A stretch of 53,763 nucleotides of DNA, taken from the NCBI GenBank assembly GCA_022779365.1, contig JALFSI010000046.1, positions 1 through 53,763 on the forward strand, written 5' to 3'. The notes under the pieces were generated by a model, which searched no databases, was not told the origin of the DNA, and was given only the letters and a program-made list of their open reading frames with translations. Position 1 is the stretch's first letter. Every line of letters starts with the position of its first letter. The DNA comes from CAG-170 sp022779365. GTDB taxonomy: Bacteria; Bacillota; Clostridia; Oscillospirales; Oscillospiraceae. Below, piece after piece: positions 37,418 through 46,595 of this stretch. Made by a program: the position numbers and the translations under genes.

Positions 37418-39169
37418 TTAGATCGTAAAGCGCTGATTATACTCCTCGTAGTAGCGGGCGAAGGATGCAGAGCGCTTTTCTTTGAGGGTTTTCAGGTACT
37501 CGTGCGTGTCGAAGGAGTTGGACTCCAGCTCGATCATCGCCACGGCGATGTTGGAGCAGTGATCCGCCACGCGCTCGTAGTTCGTGAGCAGGTCGTTAAA
37601 CACAAAGCCGAGCTTGATGGTACAAAGACCCTTTTGCAGGCGGTCCACATGGTGCAGCTTCAGCTCGTCGCAGAGGTTGTCGATGACCTCCTCCAGCGGC
37701 TCGACGCGGTCGGCAAGCTCCAGATCGCCGCTTACGAACGCGTCGATGCAGACGCGCACGATCTCTGTCAGCGCATCCTCCAAAACCTGCAGCTCGTTCG
37801 CCGCGGCAGCGGAGAATCCGATCTGCTTGCTGTGCATTTCCTTCGCCGCCTCACCGATGTTCAGGGCGTGGTCGGAAATGCGCTCAAAGTCGGAGATGGT
37901 GTGCAGGAATTTCGACACCTCGTCACTCTGCTTGGCGGTCATGTCACGACCCGTGATCTTCACGAGATACGAGCCGAGCATATCCTCGTACTGATCGACC
38001 TCGCCCTCAAGATTCACGATCTCATCAAAGCCGTCCTCCGAATACTCATGCAGCAGGTGGATGGCATCCATGAGGTTGCGCCGCGCCTCCTGCGCCATGG
38101 CGTTGATGGTGATGCGGCTCTGCTCGATGGCAAGCGCCGGGTGCTGGATGAAGCGCTCCTCCAGACGCTGCGCGGCGGCGACCGGCACGTCCGACGCTTT
38201 GTCCTTGACCAGCCAGTTGACGGTCTTTTCGATCACGTCGATAAACGGCAGGAAGATGAGCGTTTTGACAAGACGGAAGACGGTGTTCAGCAGCGCGATG
38301 CTGACCGAGGTCATGGTCGTGGACAGGAACGTAAAATCGCACAGCGCGTTTGCCGTGTAGAACACAGCTGCGCAGATGAGCACGCCCGCCGTTTCCACGA
38401 CGGGGTAGACCATAGCGGCGCGCTTGCCATCGGTATTCGCGCCGACGGAGGACAGCAGCACCGGCACGGCAGCGCCGATGGCGACGCCCATGATGACCGG
38501 CAGCGCCACGGCAAAGCTGATGACGCCCGTGGACGCCAGCGCCTGCAAAATGCCGACGGCGGCGGAGGCGCTCTGCAAGATGGCGGTGAACACAAGCCCG
38601 AAGAGAATGCCGAGGAGGGGCTGCGAGAGCTGCACCATGAGGTTGAGGAAGAACGGGCTCGAGCGCAGCGGCGCGACCGCCTCGCTCATCGCGCTGATGC
38701 CGAACATCAAAACGGCAAAGCCCATGAGAATATCGCCGATGTGGATGCGCGTCTTATCCTTGGAGAGCATCCGCAGGCAGATGCCGACCACGGAGATGAT
38801 GCCCGTGAGCGTGGCGGTGGAGAACAGCTCCAGCCAGCCGTTGCCGGAGAGCGTGGACAGACAGATGACCCAGCCCGTGACACTCGTGCCGACGATGGCG
38901 CCCATGACGATGCCGATCGACTGGCGCACCTGCATCATGCCGGAGTTGACGAAGCCGACGACCATGACGGACGTTGCCGACGACGACTGAATGACCGCCG
39001 TGACGCCCGTGCCGAGCAAAAAGCCCTTGAGCGGCGTGCTCGTCAGCTTATACAGCACGACCTCCAGCCGGTTGCCCGCGACCTTTTTCAGTCCGTCGCC
39101 CATCAGCGACATACCGAACAGGAACAGCGCCACGCCGGAGAGCAATGCGATGATGTTATTGACTCCCAA
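37418..39169 (-). CDS. Na/Pi symporter family protein with PhoU-like C-terminus
   Basis: About 583 residues. The N-terminal ~310 hold two copies of the Na/Pi cotransporter (NptA-type) repeat: GVALFLFGMSLMGDGLKK, TGVTAVIQSSSATSVMVVGF and the second QSSSA-type motif FTAILQSASAAVG. The last ~230 residues are a helical PhoU-like domain (YEDMLGSYLVKITGRDM, FERISDHALNIGE, YERVADHCSNIA). Such proteins import phosphate with Na+. No ATG start fits; TTG at 39169 has AAGGGG 8 nt upstream and is preferred over TTG at 39175 or 39229. Confidence 0.9.
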   Translation of the reverse strand: MGVNNIIALLSGVALFLFGMSLMGDGLKKVAGNRLEVVLYKLTSTPLKGFLLGTGVTAVIQSSSATSVMVVGFVNSGMMQVRQSIGIVMGAIVGTSVTGWVICLSTLSGNGWLELFSTATLTGIISVVGICLRMLSKDKTRIHIGDILMGFAVLMFGISAMSEAVAPLRSSPFFLNLMVQLSQPLLGILFGLVFTAILQSASAAVGILQALASTGVISFAVALPVIMGVAIGAAVPVLLSSVGANTDGKRAAMVYPVVETAGVLICAAVFYTANALCDFTFLSTTMTSVSIALLNTVFRLVKTLIFLPFIDVIEKTVNWLVKDKASDVPVAAAQRLEERFIQHPALAIEQSRITINAMAQEARRNLMDAIHLLHEYSEDGFDEIVNLEGEVDQYEDMLGSYLVKITGRDMTAKQSDEVSKFLHTISDFERISDHALNIGEAAKEMHSKQIGFSAAAANELQVLEDALTEIVRVCIDAFVSGDLELADRVEPLEEVIDNLCDELKLHHVDRLQKGLCTIKLGFVFNDLLTNYERVADHCSNIAVAMIELESNSFDTHEYLKTLKEKRSASFARYYEEYNQRFTI

Positions 39170-39237
39170 ATCCAAAACCCCTTCTGTTTCTCGGGGGCGC
39201 GCAGCGCGCCGTCCCAGTGATATGCCCAAACAAACCT

Positions 39238-39266
39238 ATTATATAGGATATATGCCCTCATTGCAA
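39238..39266 (-). promoter_or_regulatory. Promoter of the Na/Pi symporter gene
   Basis: Minus strand TTGCAA (39261-39266), a 17-bp spacer and TATAAT (39238-39243). It lies inside the 3' end of the upstream pseudouridine synthase gene. Confidence 0.7.
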
Positions 39267-40162
39267 GACGCATTCGCACAATTTGGCGAATCCGGGAGAA
39301 GAAGCGCTTGGTGCGAGCGGATCGTGACGGGCTGACCCGTTACGGGATGGACAAATTCCAGCGCCACAGCGCAAAGCTGCTGCGAAAACAGTCCGCAGCG
39401 ATCGGAAAATTCCTTGGCGGCGGGTGTTGTGTACTGCGGGTCGCCGAGGATGGGAAAGCCGGAGGCGAGGCAGTGCAGCCGGAGCTGGTGTGTGCGCCCG
39501 GTGACGGGGTGCAGGCGGAGCTTTGCGCAGCCGCCGCACCGCTCCAAAACGGCAAATTCGCTCACGGCGGGCTTGCCGTCCGGCGAAATTTCGCGCAGGA
39601 GGCTGCCGCCCGCGCAGCGCGCGATGGGAAGGTCGATGACGCCCGCGTCCTGATCCGGCGCGCCGAAAACGAGGGCTTCATAGGTCTTGCGGATGGCGTG
39701 CTCACGGTGCAGGCGGCAGAACAGCGCATGGACGTGCGCCGATTTTGCCAGCAGGACAATGCCCAGCGTGTCGCGGTCGAGCCGCGAGACGGGGTGGATG
39801 GCGCACGCCTGCCCGGTGCGCCCGTAGTAGTATAGCAGCCCGTTTGCGAGCGTCCCGGAATTTTTGCAGCGAGAGGGGTGCACCAGCATCCCGGCGGGCT
39901 TGTCGAGCGCGATGAGGTGTGCATCCTCATATAAAATATCCAGCGGCAGGTCCTCCGGCAAAAAGCCGTCCGCGTGCTCCAAAAGCTCCGCCGCGACCAT
40001 ATCGCCGGGCATGAGCCGCCGGTCGGTGTGCGCCGGTTCGCCGTTTACCAGCAGCGTTCCCTGCCACTTCAGGCGCTTGACCAGCGTGGAGGACACACCC
40101 ATCTCCTGCCGAAGGAAGGTCAGCAGGGTGCAGGGGGCGCAGACGGTGGCGGAGAGATACAT
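39239..40162 (-). CDS. RluA-family pseudouridine synthase
   Basis: A 307-residue enzyme. The N-terminal S4-like RNA-binding domain (TLLTFLRQEMGVSSTLVKRL) is followed by the RluA catalytic domain with the conserved HPVSRLDRDTLGIVLLAK motif; its second Asp-containing RLDRDT carries the catalytic aspartate. Later motifs RLHPVTGRTHQLRLH and GDPQYTTP are standard. It isomerises uridine in rRNA or tRNA; the target site is unknown. ATG 40162 follows AAAGGAG; an in-frame start at 40399 would translate a repeat region. Confidence 0.92.
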   Translation of the reverse strand: MYLSATVCAPCTLLTFLRQEMGVSSTLVKRLKWQGTLLVNGEPAHTDRRLMPGDMVAAELLEHADGFLPEDLPLDILYEDAHLIALDKPAGMLVHPSRCKNSGTLANGLLYYYGRTGQACAIHPVSRLDRDTLGIVLLAKSAHVHALFCRLHREHAIRKTYEALVFGAPDQDAGVIDLPIARCAGGSLLREISPDGKPAVSEFAVLERCGGCAKLRLHPVTGRTHQLRLHCLASGFPILGDPQYTTPAAKEFSDRCGLFSQQLCAVALEFVHPVTGQPVTIRSHQALLLPDSPNCANASCNEGIYPI

Positions 40163-40492
40163 AAGGGTGCTCCTTTCAAAGGATAATGAATGATGAATAA
40201 TTTGCCGTTTTCCCATAGCAGTGCCGACTTGCAGAACTTCCTTGGTTCTCCCTCTGGGAGAGCTGTCAGCGAAGCTGACTGAGAGGGTCGGCATGGTCGC
40301 TCTTGACCCTCTCCGTCCTTCGCTGCGCTCGGACACCTCCCCCAAAGGGGGAGGCAAGGGCGCGGTGCAAACGCGGCAGCGCGGTCGAAGCATCGGCAAG
40401 CGGGCGGGGCAAGCCCCGCTCCTACGTTACGACTAATCACGCACTTCTTCACGATTCCCTCAATAATAACCCACCTTCCCGCAAAAGGCAAG
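40163..40492. repeat. Intergenic repeat region with paired GC-rich hairpins
   Basis: No gene. About 40231-40262 (GCAGAACTTCCTTGGTTCTC and on) recurs at 45815-45846. Hairpins include CTCCCTCTGGGAG, CAGCGAAGCTG, a GACCCTCTC/GAGAGGGTC long-range pair and CCTCCCCC/GGGGGAGG. These resemble the composite repeats at 33.5 and 45.9 kb. Confidence 0.6.
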
Positions 40493-41509
40493 TCATCCCT
40501 CGGGCTGGAGCGGCGCCAGCACCTGGCGGAGGAAGATCGCGCCGATGGGAAACAGGATCATGCCCGCCACGCCGCACAGGCGGAAGCCGGTGTAGAGCGC
40601 CAGGAGCGTGATGAGCGGGCTGAGCCCGATCTGCCTGCCGAGCAGGCGCGGCTCGAGCGCCTGCCGCGTGAGCGCCGCCGCGCCGTAGAGCACCAGAAAG
40701 CCCACACCCCGGCGCGCCTCGCCGCGCGCAAAGCACAAAAGCCCCCACGGAATGAGCACCGTGCCCGTGCCGAACACCGGCAGCGCGTCGATCAGCGCGA
40801 TCAGCACCGCCGCCAGCAGCGGGTAGTCCGCACCGAGCAGCAGCAGCCCCGCCGTGAGCACCAGAAACGTGATGCCCATGAGCTGGAGCTGCGCCCGCAG
40901 CCAGTGCCCGAGCGTCCGGCGCAGGTGCGAGACCATCGCGCCGCATTTTGCCCGCCACGCGGCGGGAATGCGTTTTTCATACGCCGCGCGCAGCGCGGGC
41001 AGCTCGCCGGAGGCGAAAAAGCCGGACAGCACCGACGTTATCACAAACAGCACGAGCCCCGGCGCGCGGGAAAGTAATCCCGACGCGAATGTAAACAGCC
41101 GTGCGTACAGTGTCGCGCCGAGCGTCCCGCCGCTTTCAAAAAGCTGGCGGATGCCGCTGCGCAGACCTGTGCCGATGCCGTCGGGCAGCTTTTCCGCCAG
41201 CGCATACAGCCGGTCCTGCAAGCGCGCGAGCGCCGGGGCGAGCTGCTGACAAAGTGACGGGATCTGCCGCAGAAAATCGGCCGCCTCGCGGCAGAACACC
41301 CGGCAGAGGAGGAACAGCGCCCCGCCCGCGAGCGCAAAGACCGCCAGCACGCACAAAAATGACGCCACGTGGCGCGGCAGCCGTTTTGCCGTCAGCGCGC
41401 GCACCGGGCGCTCGGCAAACGCTGCGGCGAGCAGCCCGATGAAAAACGGCGCGAACATCGGCAGAATGACCGCCGCGAACAGCCAAACGCCCGCTGCCGC
41501 GGCGAGCAC
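40493..41509 (-). CDS. AI-2E/YtvI family membrane protein
   Basis: A 338-residue or slightly longer polytopic membrane protein of the AI-2E transporter family, closest in type to the sporulation protein YtvI: about eight transmembrane helices, an amphipathic central helix (QIPSLCQQLAPALARLQDRL), and conserved IDALPVFGTGTVLIPWGL and EPRLLGRQIGLSPLITLLALY near the end. The listed start is GTG at 41509, but no Shine-Dalgarno lies near it. A good AAAGGAGG sits before CTG at 41545 (LDWHIFLRKALIV...), which gives a better N-terminus and implies a rare CTG start. Confidence 0.82.
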   Translation of the reverse strand: MLAAAAGVWLFAAVILPMFAPFFIGLLAAAFAERPVRALTAKRLPRHVASFLCVLAVFALAGGALFLLCRVFCREAADFLRQIPSLCQQLAPALARLQDRLYALAEKLPDGIGTGLRSGIRQLFESGGTLGATLYARLFTFASGLLSRAPGLVLFVITSVLSGFFASGELPALRAAYEKRIPAAWRAKCGAMVSHLRRTLGHWLRAQLQLMGITFLVLTAGLLLLGADYPLLAAVLIALIDALPVFGTGTVLIPWGLLCFARGEARRGVGFLVLYGAAALTRQALEPRLLGRQIGLSPLITLLALYTGFRLCGVAGMILFPIGAIFLRQVLAPLQPEG

Positions 41510-41584
41510 GATGAGCGCCTTACGCAGGAAAATATGCCAGTCCAGCGCTTACACGCCTCCTTTCGCAGAAGTTATAAATAGCAC

Positions 41585-41613
41585 TTGCATTTTGCAGACA
41601 CTTGATGTATAGT
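41585..41613 (+). promoter_or_regulatory. Promoter of the ACT-dehydrogenase-kinase operon
   Basis: TTGCAT (41585-41590), a 17-bp spacer and TATAGT (41608-41613). Confidence 0.65.
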
Positions 41614-41668
41614 TACCACAACACAAAAACATCTGACCACGCACCAAAGACAAATAGGAGGGATTTTG

Positions 41669-42109
41669 ATGCAGAAGAGCCCGAAGTATTATATTGTGGA
41701 GGCGGCGGCGCTGCCGGAGATCTTCCATAAGGTCGCCGAAGCGAAGCGGATGCTGGAAACGGGCGAGACGGACAAGGTCAACGTCGCCACGAACCGCGTG
41801 GGCATCAGCCGCAGCGCGTTTTATAAGTATCGCGACGCCATCGCACCGTTCCAGAACATGATGGCGGGGCGCATCATCACCTTCCAGATGATGCTCAAGG
41901 ACAAGGCGGGCGTTCTTTCGGCGATATTATCCATTTTTGCCAACTGCGGAGCAAATATACTGACCATCAACCAGTCGATCCCCACGGGCGGGCGCGCGAT
42001 GGTGACGATCTCCGCCGAGACGGGCAACCTGAGCTGCCCGCTGGAGGAGCTGTCGTCAGAGCTGTCGGGCACGCCGGGCGTGGTGCGGGCTGAGGTCGTT
42101 GCGGGATAA
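41669..42109 (+). CDS. ACT-domain protein, PheB/UPF0735 family
   Basis: A 146-residue protein: an N-terminal helical part (KYYIVEAAALPEIFHKVAEA, VGISRSAFYKYRDAIAPF, reminiscent of a helix-turn-helix) and a C-terminal ACT domain (MLKDKAGVLSAILSIFANCG, ANILTINQSIPTGG). Members usually sit before homoserine dehydrogenase and threonine genes and are thought to sense amino acids. AGGAGGG lies 6 nt before ATG 41669. First gene of an aspartate-family operon. Confidence 0.88.
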   Translation: MQKSPKYYIVEAAALPEIFHKVAEAKRMLETGETDKVNVATNRVGISRSAFYKYRDAIAPFQNMMAGRIITFQMMLKDKAGVLSAILSIFANCGANILTINQSIPTGGRAMVTISAETGNLSCPLEELSSELSGTPGVVRAEVVAG

Positions 42110-42119
42110 GGAGGAAATT

Positions 42120-43304
42120 ATGCACAGCTTTACTTACTGCGTTCCCACGCAGATCGTATTCGGCGGCGAGAGTGTTGAGAAACTGCCGGAGCTTCTGAAA
42201 GAGCGGAATATCATGCGCGTGCTGGTCGTTTGCGGCGGGCACAGCGCAAAAAAGAGCGGGCTTCTGGACCGTGTGGAGGGGCTGTTAAAGGCGGCGGAGG
42301 TCAAATTTGACGTCCTGTCCGGCGTGCAGCCGAACCCGCGCTTGTCTCTCGCCCGCGAGGGCGTAAAACGCGCGCTGGCGCTCTCCGCACAGCTCATTCT
42401 CGCGGTGGGCGGCGGCAGCGTGATCGACACCGCCAAGGCGGTGGCGCACGGCGCGGCGAACCCGGATGTGGACATCTGGGAGTTCTGGGCGAAGCGCGCG
42501 GAGCTGAGGCGCACCACGCCCGTCGGCGCGATCCTCACCATCCCGGCAGCGGGCAGCGAGACGAGCGATTCCGCCGTGCTGACGAACGACGAGCTGGGGC
42601 TCAAGCGCGGGCTCAACACGCCGCTCAACCGCCCGGCGTTCGCTATCCTTGACCCGGCGCTGGCGGCGACGCTGCCGGAGCATCAGGCGGCGTGCGGCGT
42701 GACGGATATTATGATGCACACGCTCGACCGCTATTTTAACCCCGTCTGCGACAACGAGATCACCGACGCCATCGCCGAGGCGCTGCTGCGCGTGGTCGTC
42801 AAAAACGGCGCGCCGGTCGTGCGCGACCGCAGCGACCTGCACGCGATGAGCGAGATCATGTGGTGCGGCAGTTTGTCGCACAACGGGCTGACCGGGCTCG
42901 GCGGCAACAAGGATTTTGCTGTGCACCAGCTTGGGCACGCGGTGAGCGAAAAGTTCGACATCTACCACGGCGACAGCCTCTCCTGCGTCTGGGGGAGCTG
43001 GGCACGGTATGTGTGCCCCGCGAATCCCGCGCGCTTTGCGCAGTATGCCCGCAATGTCTGGGGCGTACAGGCGGCGGACGATGAAGCTGCGGCGCAGCAG
43101 GGCATCGAACAGACCGAGGCGTATTTTGCGTCCCTCGGAATGCCTGTCAGCCTTGGGCAGGCGCGCTGCGGCGTGCAGGACGAGGCGGGGCTTCAGGAGC
43201 TTGCCGCGCGGTGCAGCTTCCAGAAAACGCGCGCCATCGGCACATTCCGCAAGCTGGACTTTGACGATATGCTGAAGATCTACCACATGGCGAACAAGGA
43301 GTAA
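42120..43304 (+). CDS. Iron-containing alcohol dehydrogenase (butanol dehydrogenase-like)
   Basis: A 394-residue group III alcohol dehydrogenase reducing aldehydes with NAD(P)H. The nucleotide-binding part shows AVGGGSVIDTAKAVAHGA. The metal site is built from the ACGVTDIMMHTLDRYF segment and AVHQLGHAVSEKFDIYHGDS. Resembles BdhA/YqhD types. ATG 42120 follows AAGGAGG; an in-frame start at 42099 would place seven residues across the Shine-Dalgarno. It lies between the ACT protein and homoserine dehydrogenase with short gaps, an unusual insert in an amino-acid operon. Confidence 0.93.
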   Translation: MHSFTYCVPTQIVFGGESVEKLPELLKERNIMRVLVVCGGHSAKKSGLLDRVEGLLKAAEVKFDVLSGVQPNPRLSLAREGVKRALALSAQLILAVGGGSVIDTAKAVAHGAANPDVDIWEFWAKRAELRRTTPVGAILTIPAAGSETSDSAVLTNDELGLKRGLNTPLNRPAFAILDPALAATLPEHQAACGVTDIMMHTLDRYFNPVCDNEITDAIAEALLRVVVKNGAPVVRDRSDLHAMSEIMWCGSLSHNGLTGLGGNKDFAVHQLGHAVSEKFDIYHGDSLSCVWGSWARYVCPANPARFAQYARNVWGVQAADDEAAAQQGIEQTEAYFASLGMPVSLGQARCGVQDEAGLQELAARCSFQKTRAIGTFRKLDFDDMLKIYHMANKE

Positions 43305-43310
43305 AGAAAC

Positions 43311-44504
43311 ATGAAAATAGCAATTGCCGGCTACGGCACGGTCGGCGGCGGCGTGGCGCGTATTTTGGAGAAAAACGCGCAGACCATCGCCCGCCGCGCG
43401 GGGCAGCCGCTGGAGCTGGGTGCGATTTTAGTGCGCCGGGACTTCCCCGGTGACCCGTTTGAGAGCCACATGGTGCGGGATTTTTCCGCCGTTGAACAGG
43501 ACGACGCGACGCAGCTCGTGGTGGAGACCATCGGCGGCTGCGGCGTCGCGCTGGACATCTGCACCCGCGCGCTGCGGCGCGGCAAGCACGTCGTGACCGC
43601 CAACAAGCAGCTCGTCGCCGAGCACGGCGCGGAGCTCATCGCGCTTGCGCAGCGCCACGGCTGTCAGTTTCTGTTTGAGGCGTCGGTCGGCGGCGGCATC
43701 CCGGTGCTCCATCCGCTCAACGAATGTCTGGACGCGAACATCGTGAACGACGTGACGGGCATCCTCAACGGCACAACGAATTATATCCTCACGCAGATGC
43801 TCGAAAACGGCGCGGAGTACGCTGACGCGCTCGCGCAGGCGCAGCGACTCGGCTATGCCGAGGCAGACCCCACCGCCGACGTGGAGGGCATCGACGCCGG
43901 ACGCAAGGCGTGCATTCTGGCGGACATCGCCTACGGGCGGCAGATCCCGCCGGAGCGGGTGTCCATGCGCGGCATCTCCGGCATCACGGCGCTCGACGCG
44001 CGCTTTGCCGCGGCGGCGGGCATGAAGATCAAGCTCCTCGGGCGTGCCATCCGCGCTCCCGGCGGGGCGTATGTGTACGTCTGTCCTCATTTTATTCCGC
44101 AGACGCAGATGCTTGCCTGCGTGGGCGATGTTTTTAACGCCGTGTCCGTCAGCGCGAGCGAGGTCGGAAATGTTGTGTTCTACGGTCCGGGCGCGGGGCG
44201 CTTCCCCACGGCGAGCGCCGTGGTCGGTGACATCATCGACATCGCGCGCCATCCCGACCGTCCGCAGCCCTTCCACTGGGAGCCCGACGGCGCGGCGGCG
44301 CTGCTGGACGCGGACGATCATCCCGCCCGCTTCTTCCTCCGCTCCCACGCCTCGCGCGAAGCGCTGGAGCAGACGCTCGGCAAGATCGACTGGCTGCCGG
44401 AGCAGGAGGGCGTACAGGGCGGCATCACCGCCGAAACGACCCGCCGCGCGCTGGAGGCGTCCGGCGCGGCGCTGGACGCGGTCTATCCCATCTTTGAAGT
44501 TTAA
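43311..44504 (+). CDS. hom: Homoserine dehydrogenase
   Basis: A 397-residue enzyme reducing aspartate semialdehyde to homoserine on the way to threonine and methionine. NAD(P)-binding motif GYGTVGGGVARIL at the N-terminus; HVVTANKQLVAEHG; catalytic signature LNGTTNYILTQML and YAEADPTADVEGIDAGRKA. The C-terminal ~90 residues form an ACT-like regulatory tail, weaker in sequence. It starts 6 nt after the alcohol dehydrogenase stop and is followed by aspartate kinase, so both branch-point enzymes are co-regulated. Confidence 0.95.
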   Translation: MKIAIAGYGTVGGGVARILEKNAQTIARRAGQPLELGAILVRRDFPGDPFESHMVRDFSAVEQDDATQLVVETIGGCGVALDICTRALRRGKHVVTANKQLVAEHGAELIALAQRHGCQFLFEASVGGGIPVLHPLNECLDANIVNDVTGILNGTTNYILTQMLENGAEYADALAQAQRLGYAEADPTADVEGIDAGRKACILADIAYGRQIPPERVSMRGISGITALDARFAAAAGMKIKLLGRAIRAPGGAYVYVCPHFIPQTQMLACVGDVFNAVSVSASEVGNVVFYGPGAGRFPTASAVVGDIIDIARHPDRPQPFHWEPDGAAALLDADDHPARFFLRSHASREALEQTLGKIDWLPEQEGVQGGITAETTRRALEASGAALDAVYPIFEV

Positions 44505-44522
44505 TGTTCCAGGAGGAATACC

Positions 44523-45731
44523 ATGGCACTTATCGTACAGAAATTCGGCGGCAGCTCCGTGGCGGATGCCGAGCGCATCTTCCGCGTGGCAAAGATCATC
44601 ACCGATACCTATCAGGCGGGCAATCAGGTCTGCGTCGTGCTCTCGGCGCAGGGCGATACCACCGATGATCTCATTGAAAAAGCACAGGAGATCAACCCCG
44701 ACGCTTCCCGGCGCGAGATGGATATGCTCCTTGCGTGCGGCGAGCAGATGTCCATCGCGCTCATGGCGATGGCGATCGAAAAGCTCGGCTTCCCGGTCGT
44801 GTCGCTGTGCGGCTGGCAGGTCGGCATGAACACCGACACGAACCATTCCGGCGCGCGCATCAAAAAGGTCGAGTGCGACCGTGTGCGCGACGAGCTGGAC
44901 CAGAAGCGCATCGTGCTGGTCGCTGGCTTTCAGGGCGTTGACCGCCACGGCGACGTGACCACGCTCGGACGCGGCGGCTCGGACACCACGGCGGTGGCGT
45001 TGGCGGTGGCGCTGGGCGCGGACCTGTGCCAAATTTATACCGATGTGGACGGCGTATACACCTGCGACCCGCGCGTCGTGCCCGAGGCGCATAAGCTCGA
45101 CGAGATCACCTATGACGAAATGCTGGAGCTGGCGTCCATGGGCGCGCAGGTGCTGCATAACCGCTCGGTCGAGCTGGCCAAAAGCTATAATGTCCGGCTG
45201 GAGGTGCTCTCCAGCTTTACCGGCAATCCCGGTACTATCGTGAAGGAGGCTGCAAAGAAAGTGGAAAAAACCTATATTACCGGCATCGCGCAGGATAAAA
45301 AGATCGCCCGCTTCGCCCTCGTCGGGCTGGAGGATGTGCCGGGCGTTGCGTATAAGCTGTTCAGCGTGCTCGCCAAGGGCAAGATCAATGTCGATATGAT
45401 TATCCAGTCGTTGGGTCGGGACGAGATGAAGGACATCGTCTTCACCGTTGCGGAAAAGGACGTCATGGACTGCGCCAAGCTGCTCGACGCGAACAAGGAC
45501 ACGCTGAATTTTGACCACATGGACATCAACACCGGCGTTGCGAAGGTCTCCATCGTCGGCGCGGGAATGCTGGAAAACGTCGGTATTGCCGCCAAAATGT
45601 TCGAGGCGCTCTATCAGCAGCATATCAACATCCATATGATCTCGACCAGCGAGGTCAAAATTTCAGTGCTCATTGATAAAGACGATTCCGACAGAGCGGT
45701 CCGCGTGCTGCATAATCAGTTTTTTCAGTAA
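44523..45731 (+). CDS. lysC: Aspartate kinase
   Basis: A 402-residue aspartokinase catalysing the first step of lysine, threonine and methionine synthesis. Kinase domain: KFGGSSVADAERI, SAQGDTTDDLIEKA, FQGVDRHGDVTTLGRGGSDT and YTDVDGVYTCDPR. Two ACT domains (about 265-400; VGLEDVPGVAYKLFSVLAKG, VGAGMLENVGIAAKMFEAL) provide feedback control. RBS AGGAGG precedes ATG 44523, 18 nt after hom. Confidence 0.96.
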   Translation: MALIVQKFGGSSVADAERIFRVAKIITDTYQAGNQVCVVLSAQGDTTDDLIEKAQEINPDASRREMDMLLACGEQMSIALMAMAIEKLGFPVVSLCGWQVGMNTDTNHSGARIKKVECDRVRDELDQKRIVLVAGFQGVDRHGDVTTLGRGGSDTTAVALAVALGADLCQIYTDVDGVYTCDPRVVPEAHKLDEITYDEMLELASMGAQVLHNRSVELAKSYNVRLEVLSSFTGNPGTIVKEAAKKVEKTYITGIAQDKKIARFALVGLEDVPGVAYKLFSVLAKGKINVDMIIQSLGRDEMKDIVFTVAEKDVMDCAKLLDANKDTLNFDHMDINTGVAKVSIVGAGMLENVGIAAKMFEALYQQHINIHMISTSEVKISVLIDKDDSDRAVRVLHNQFFQ

Positions 45732-45741
45732 GATAATGTAG

Positions 45742-45771
45742 AAAAAGGAGGGGCATTGCCCCTCCTTTTTT
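45742..45771 (+). terminator. Terminator after lysC
   Basis: AAAAAGGAGGGGC-ATT-GCCCCTCCTTTTTT, perfect stem with U-run. Confidence 0.9.
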
Positions 45772-45814
45772 CGCGTTGCAGCGCGCTGCTGTTTTTCTGA
45801 GGCGGCAGCGATTC

Positions 45815-45990
45815 GCAGAAGTTCCTTGGCTCTCCCTTTGGGAGAGGCAAGGGTGCAATGCAAGTGCGGCGGGTTTGCGCAAGTCTAAGGGGAGGCTTGG
45901 GCGCGGGCAAAACGCGCAACATCTCAGAACGTACCACCCTTCTCCTCATCCGTCAGCCTTCGGCTGCCACCTTCCCCACATGGGGAAGGC
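45815..45990. repeat. Composite intergenic repeat (includes dispersed repeat copy 4)
   Basis: 45815-45846 matches 40231-40262. 45919-45990 is a direct copy of the dispersed element (ACATCTCAGAACGTACCA, CTTCTCCTCATCCGTCAGCC, CCTTCCCCACATGGGGAAGG), inverted at 12694 and 33496 and direct at 33594. No gene in the stretch. Confidence 0.72.
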
Positions 45991-46051
45991 TTTTTCTTTC
46001 CTGTTCTCATCTCCCTCTTATCGGCATACCCTTTTGCGAGGGGGTCTTACG

Positions 46052-46543
46052 ATGAAAAAGCGCTACATTCTTGCGTTCTTTTTAGCCGCGGTTGCGGGGA
46101 CTTTGCTGCATTTTTTGTACGACTGGCTGCCTGTGCCGCTGGTGGGGCTGTTCGCACCGGTGAACGAGAGCGTTTGGGAGCATCTCAAGCTCCTGTTCTG
46201 GAACGTGCTCGCGGCGGGATTTGTTCTCTGCCGGAAAAAGCCGGATGCGCAGCGGGCGTGGTCAGGGTTTCTCGCGGCGCTGCTGCTGATGCCGCTGGGG
46301 CTGCTGGGCATTTACTATTTGCTCGCGGCGGGCTTCGGCGTGACGGCGCTGTGGATCGATCTGACGCTTTACTATCTGACGCTCGCGGGCGGGTTTACGC
46401 TGGCGTATTCGATGGAGAAAAGCGGGAAATGGAGTTTCCTTTCGGGTGTGATGGTGCTGCTGGTGGGGCTTTACGGCGCGGCCCTCATCCTCTTTACGCT
46501 CGCGCCGCCGGAGCTGCCCATTTTTCTGCCGCCGGGCGCGTAA
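46052..46543 (+). CDS. DUF6512-like small polytopic membrane protein
   Basis: A 163-residue membrane protein with about five or six transmembrane helices, beginning MKKRYILAFFLAAVAGTLLH. The conserved-looking LFAPVNESVWEHLKLLFW segment after the first helix is the hallmark I associate with the DUF6512 family. Function unknown. ATG 46052 follows GCGAGGGGG; an in-frame start at 45776 would translate the repeat. Single-gene unit before the infC promoter. Confidence 0.75.
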   Translation: MKKRYILAFFLAAVAGTLLHFLYDWLPVPLVGLFAPVNESVWEHLKLLFWNVLAAGFVLCRKKPDAQRAWSGFLAALLLMPLGLLGIYYLLAAGFGVTALWIDLTLYYLTLAGGFTLAYSMEKSGKWSFLSGVMVLLVGLYGAALILFTLAPPELPIFLPPGA

Positions 46544-46560
46544 AAAATCCAAAAAAGCAG

Positions 46561-46589
46561 TTGACAAGCGGCGGTTTCGTCACTATAAT
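46561..46589 (+). promoter_or_regulatory. Consensus promoter of infC-rpmI-rplT
   Basis: TTGACA (46561-46566), a 17-bp spacer and TATAAT (46584-46589), both perfect. Confidence 0.9.
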
Positions 46590-46595
46590 GGGCAG

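Noticed and set aside
37502..39220. 572-codon open frame antisense to the Na/Pi symporter
   Set aside because: Shadow of a high-GC membrane protein gene; His/Arg/Asp-rich and without domain signals.
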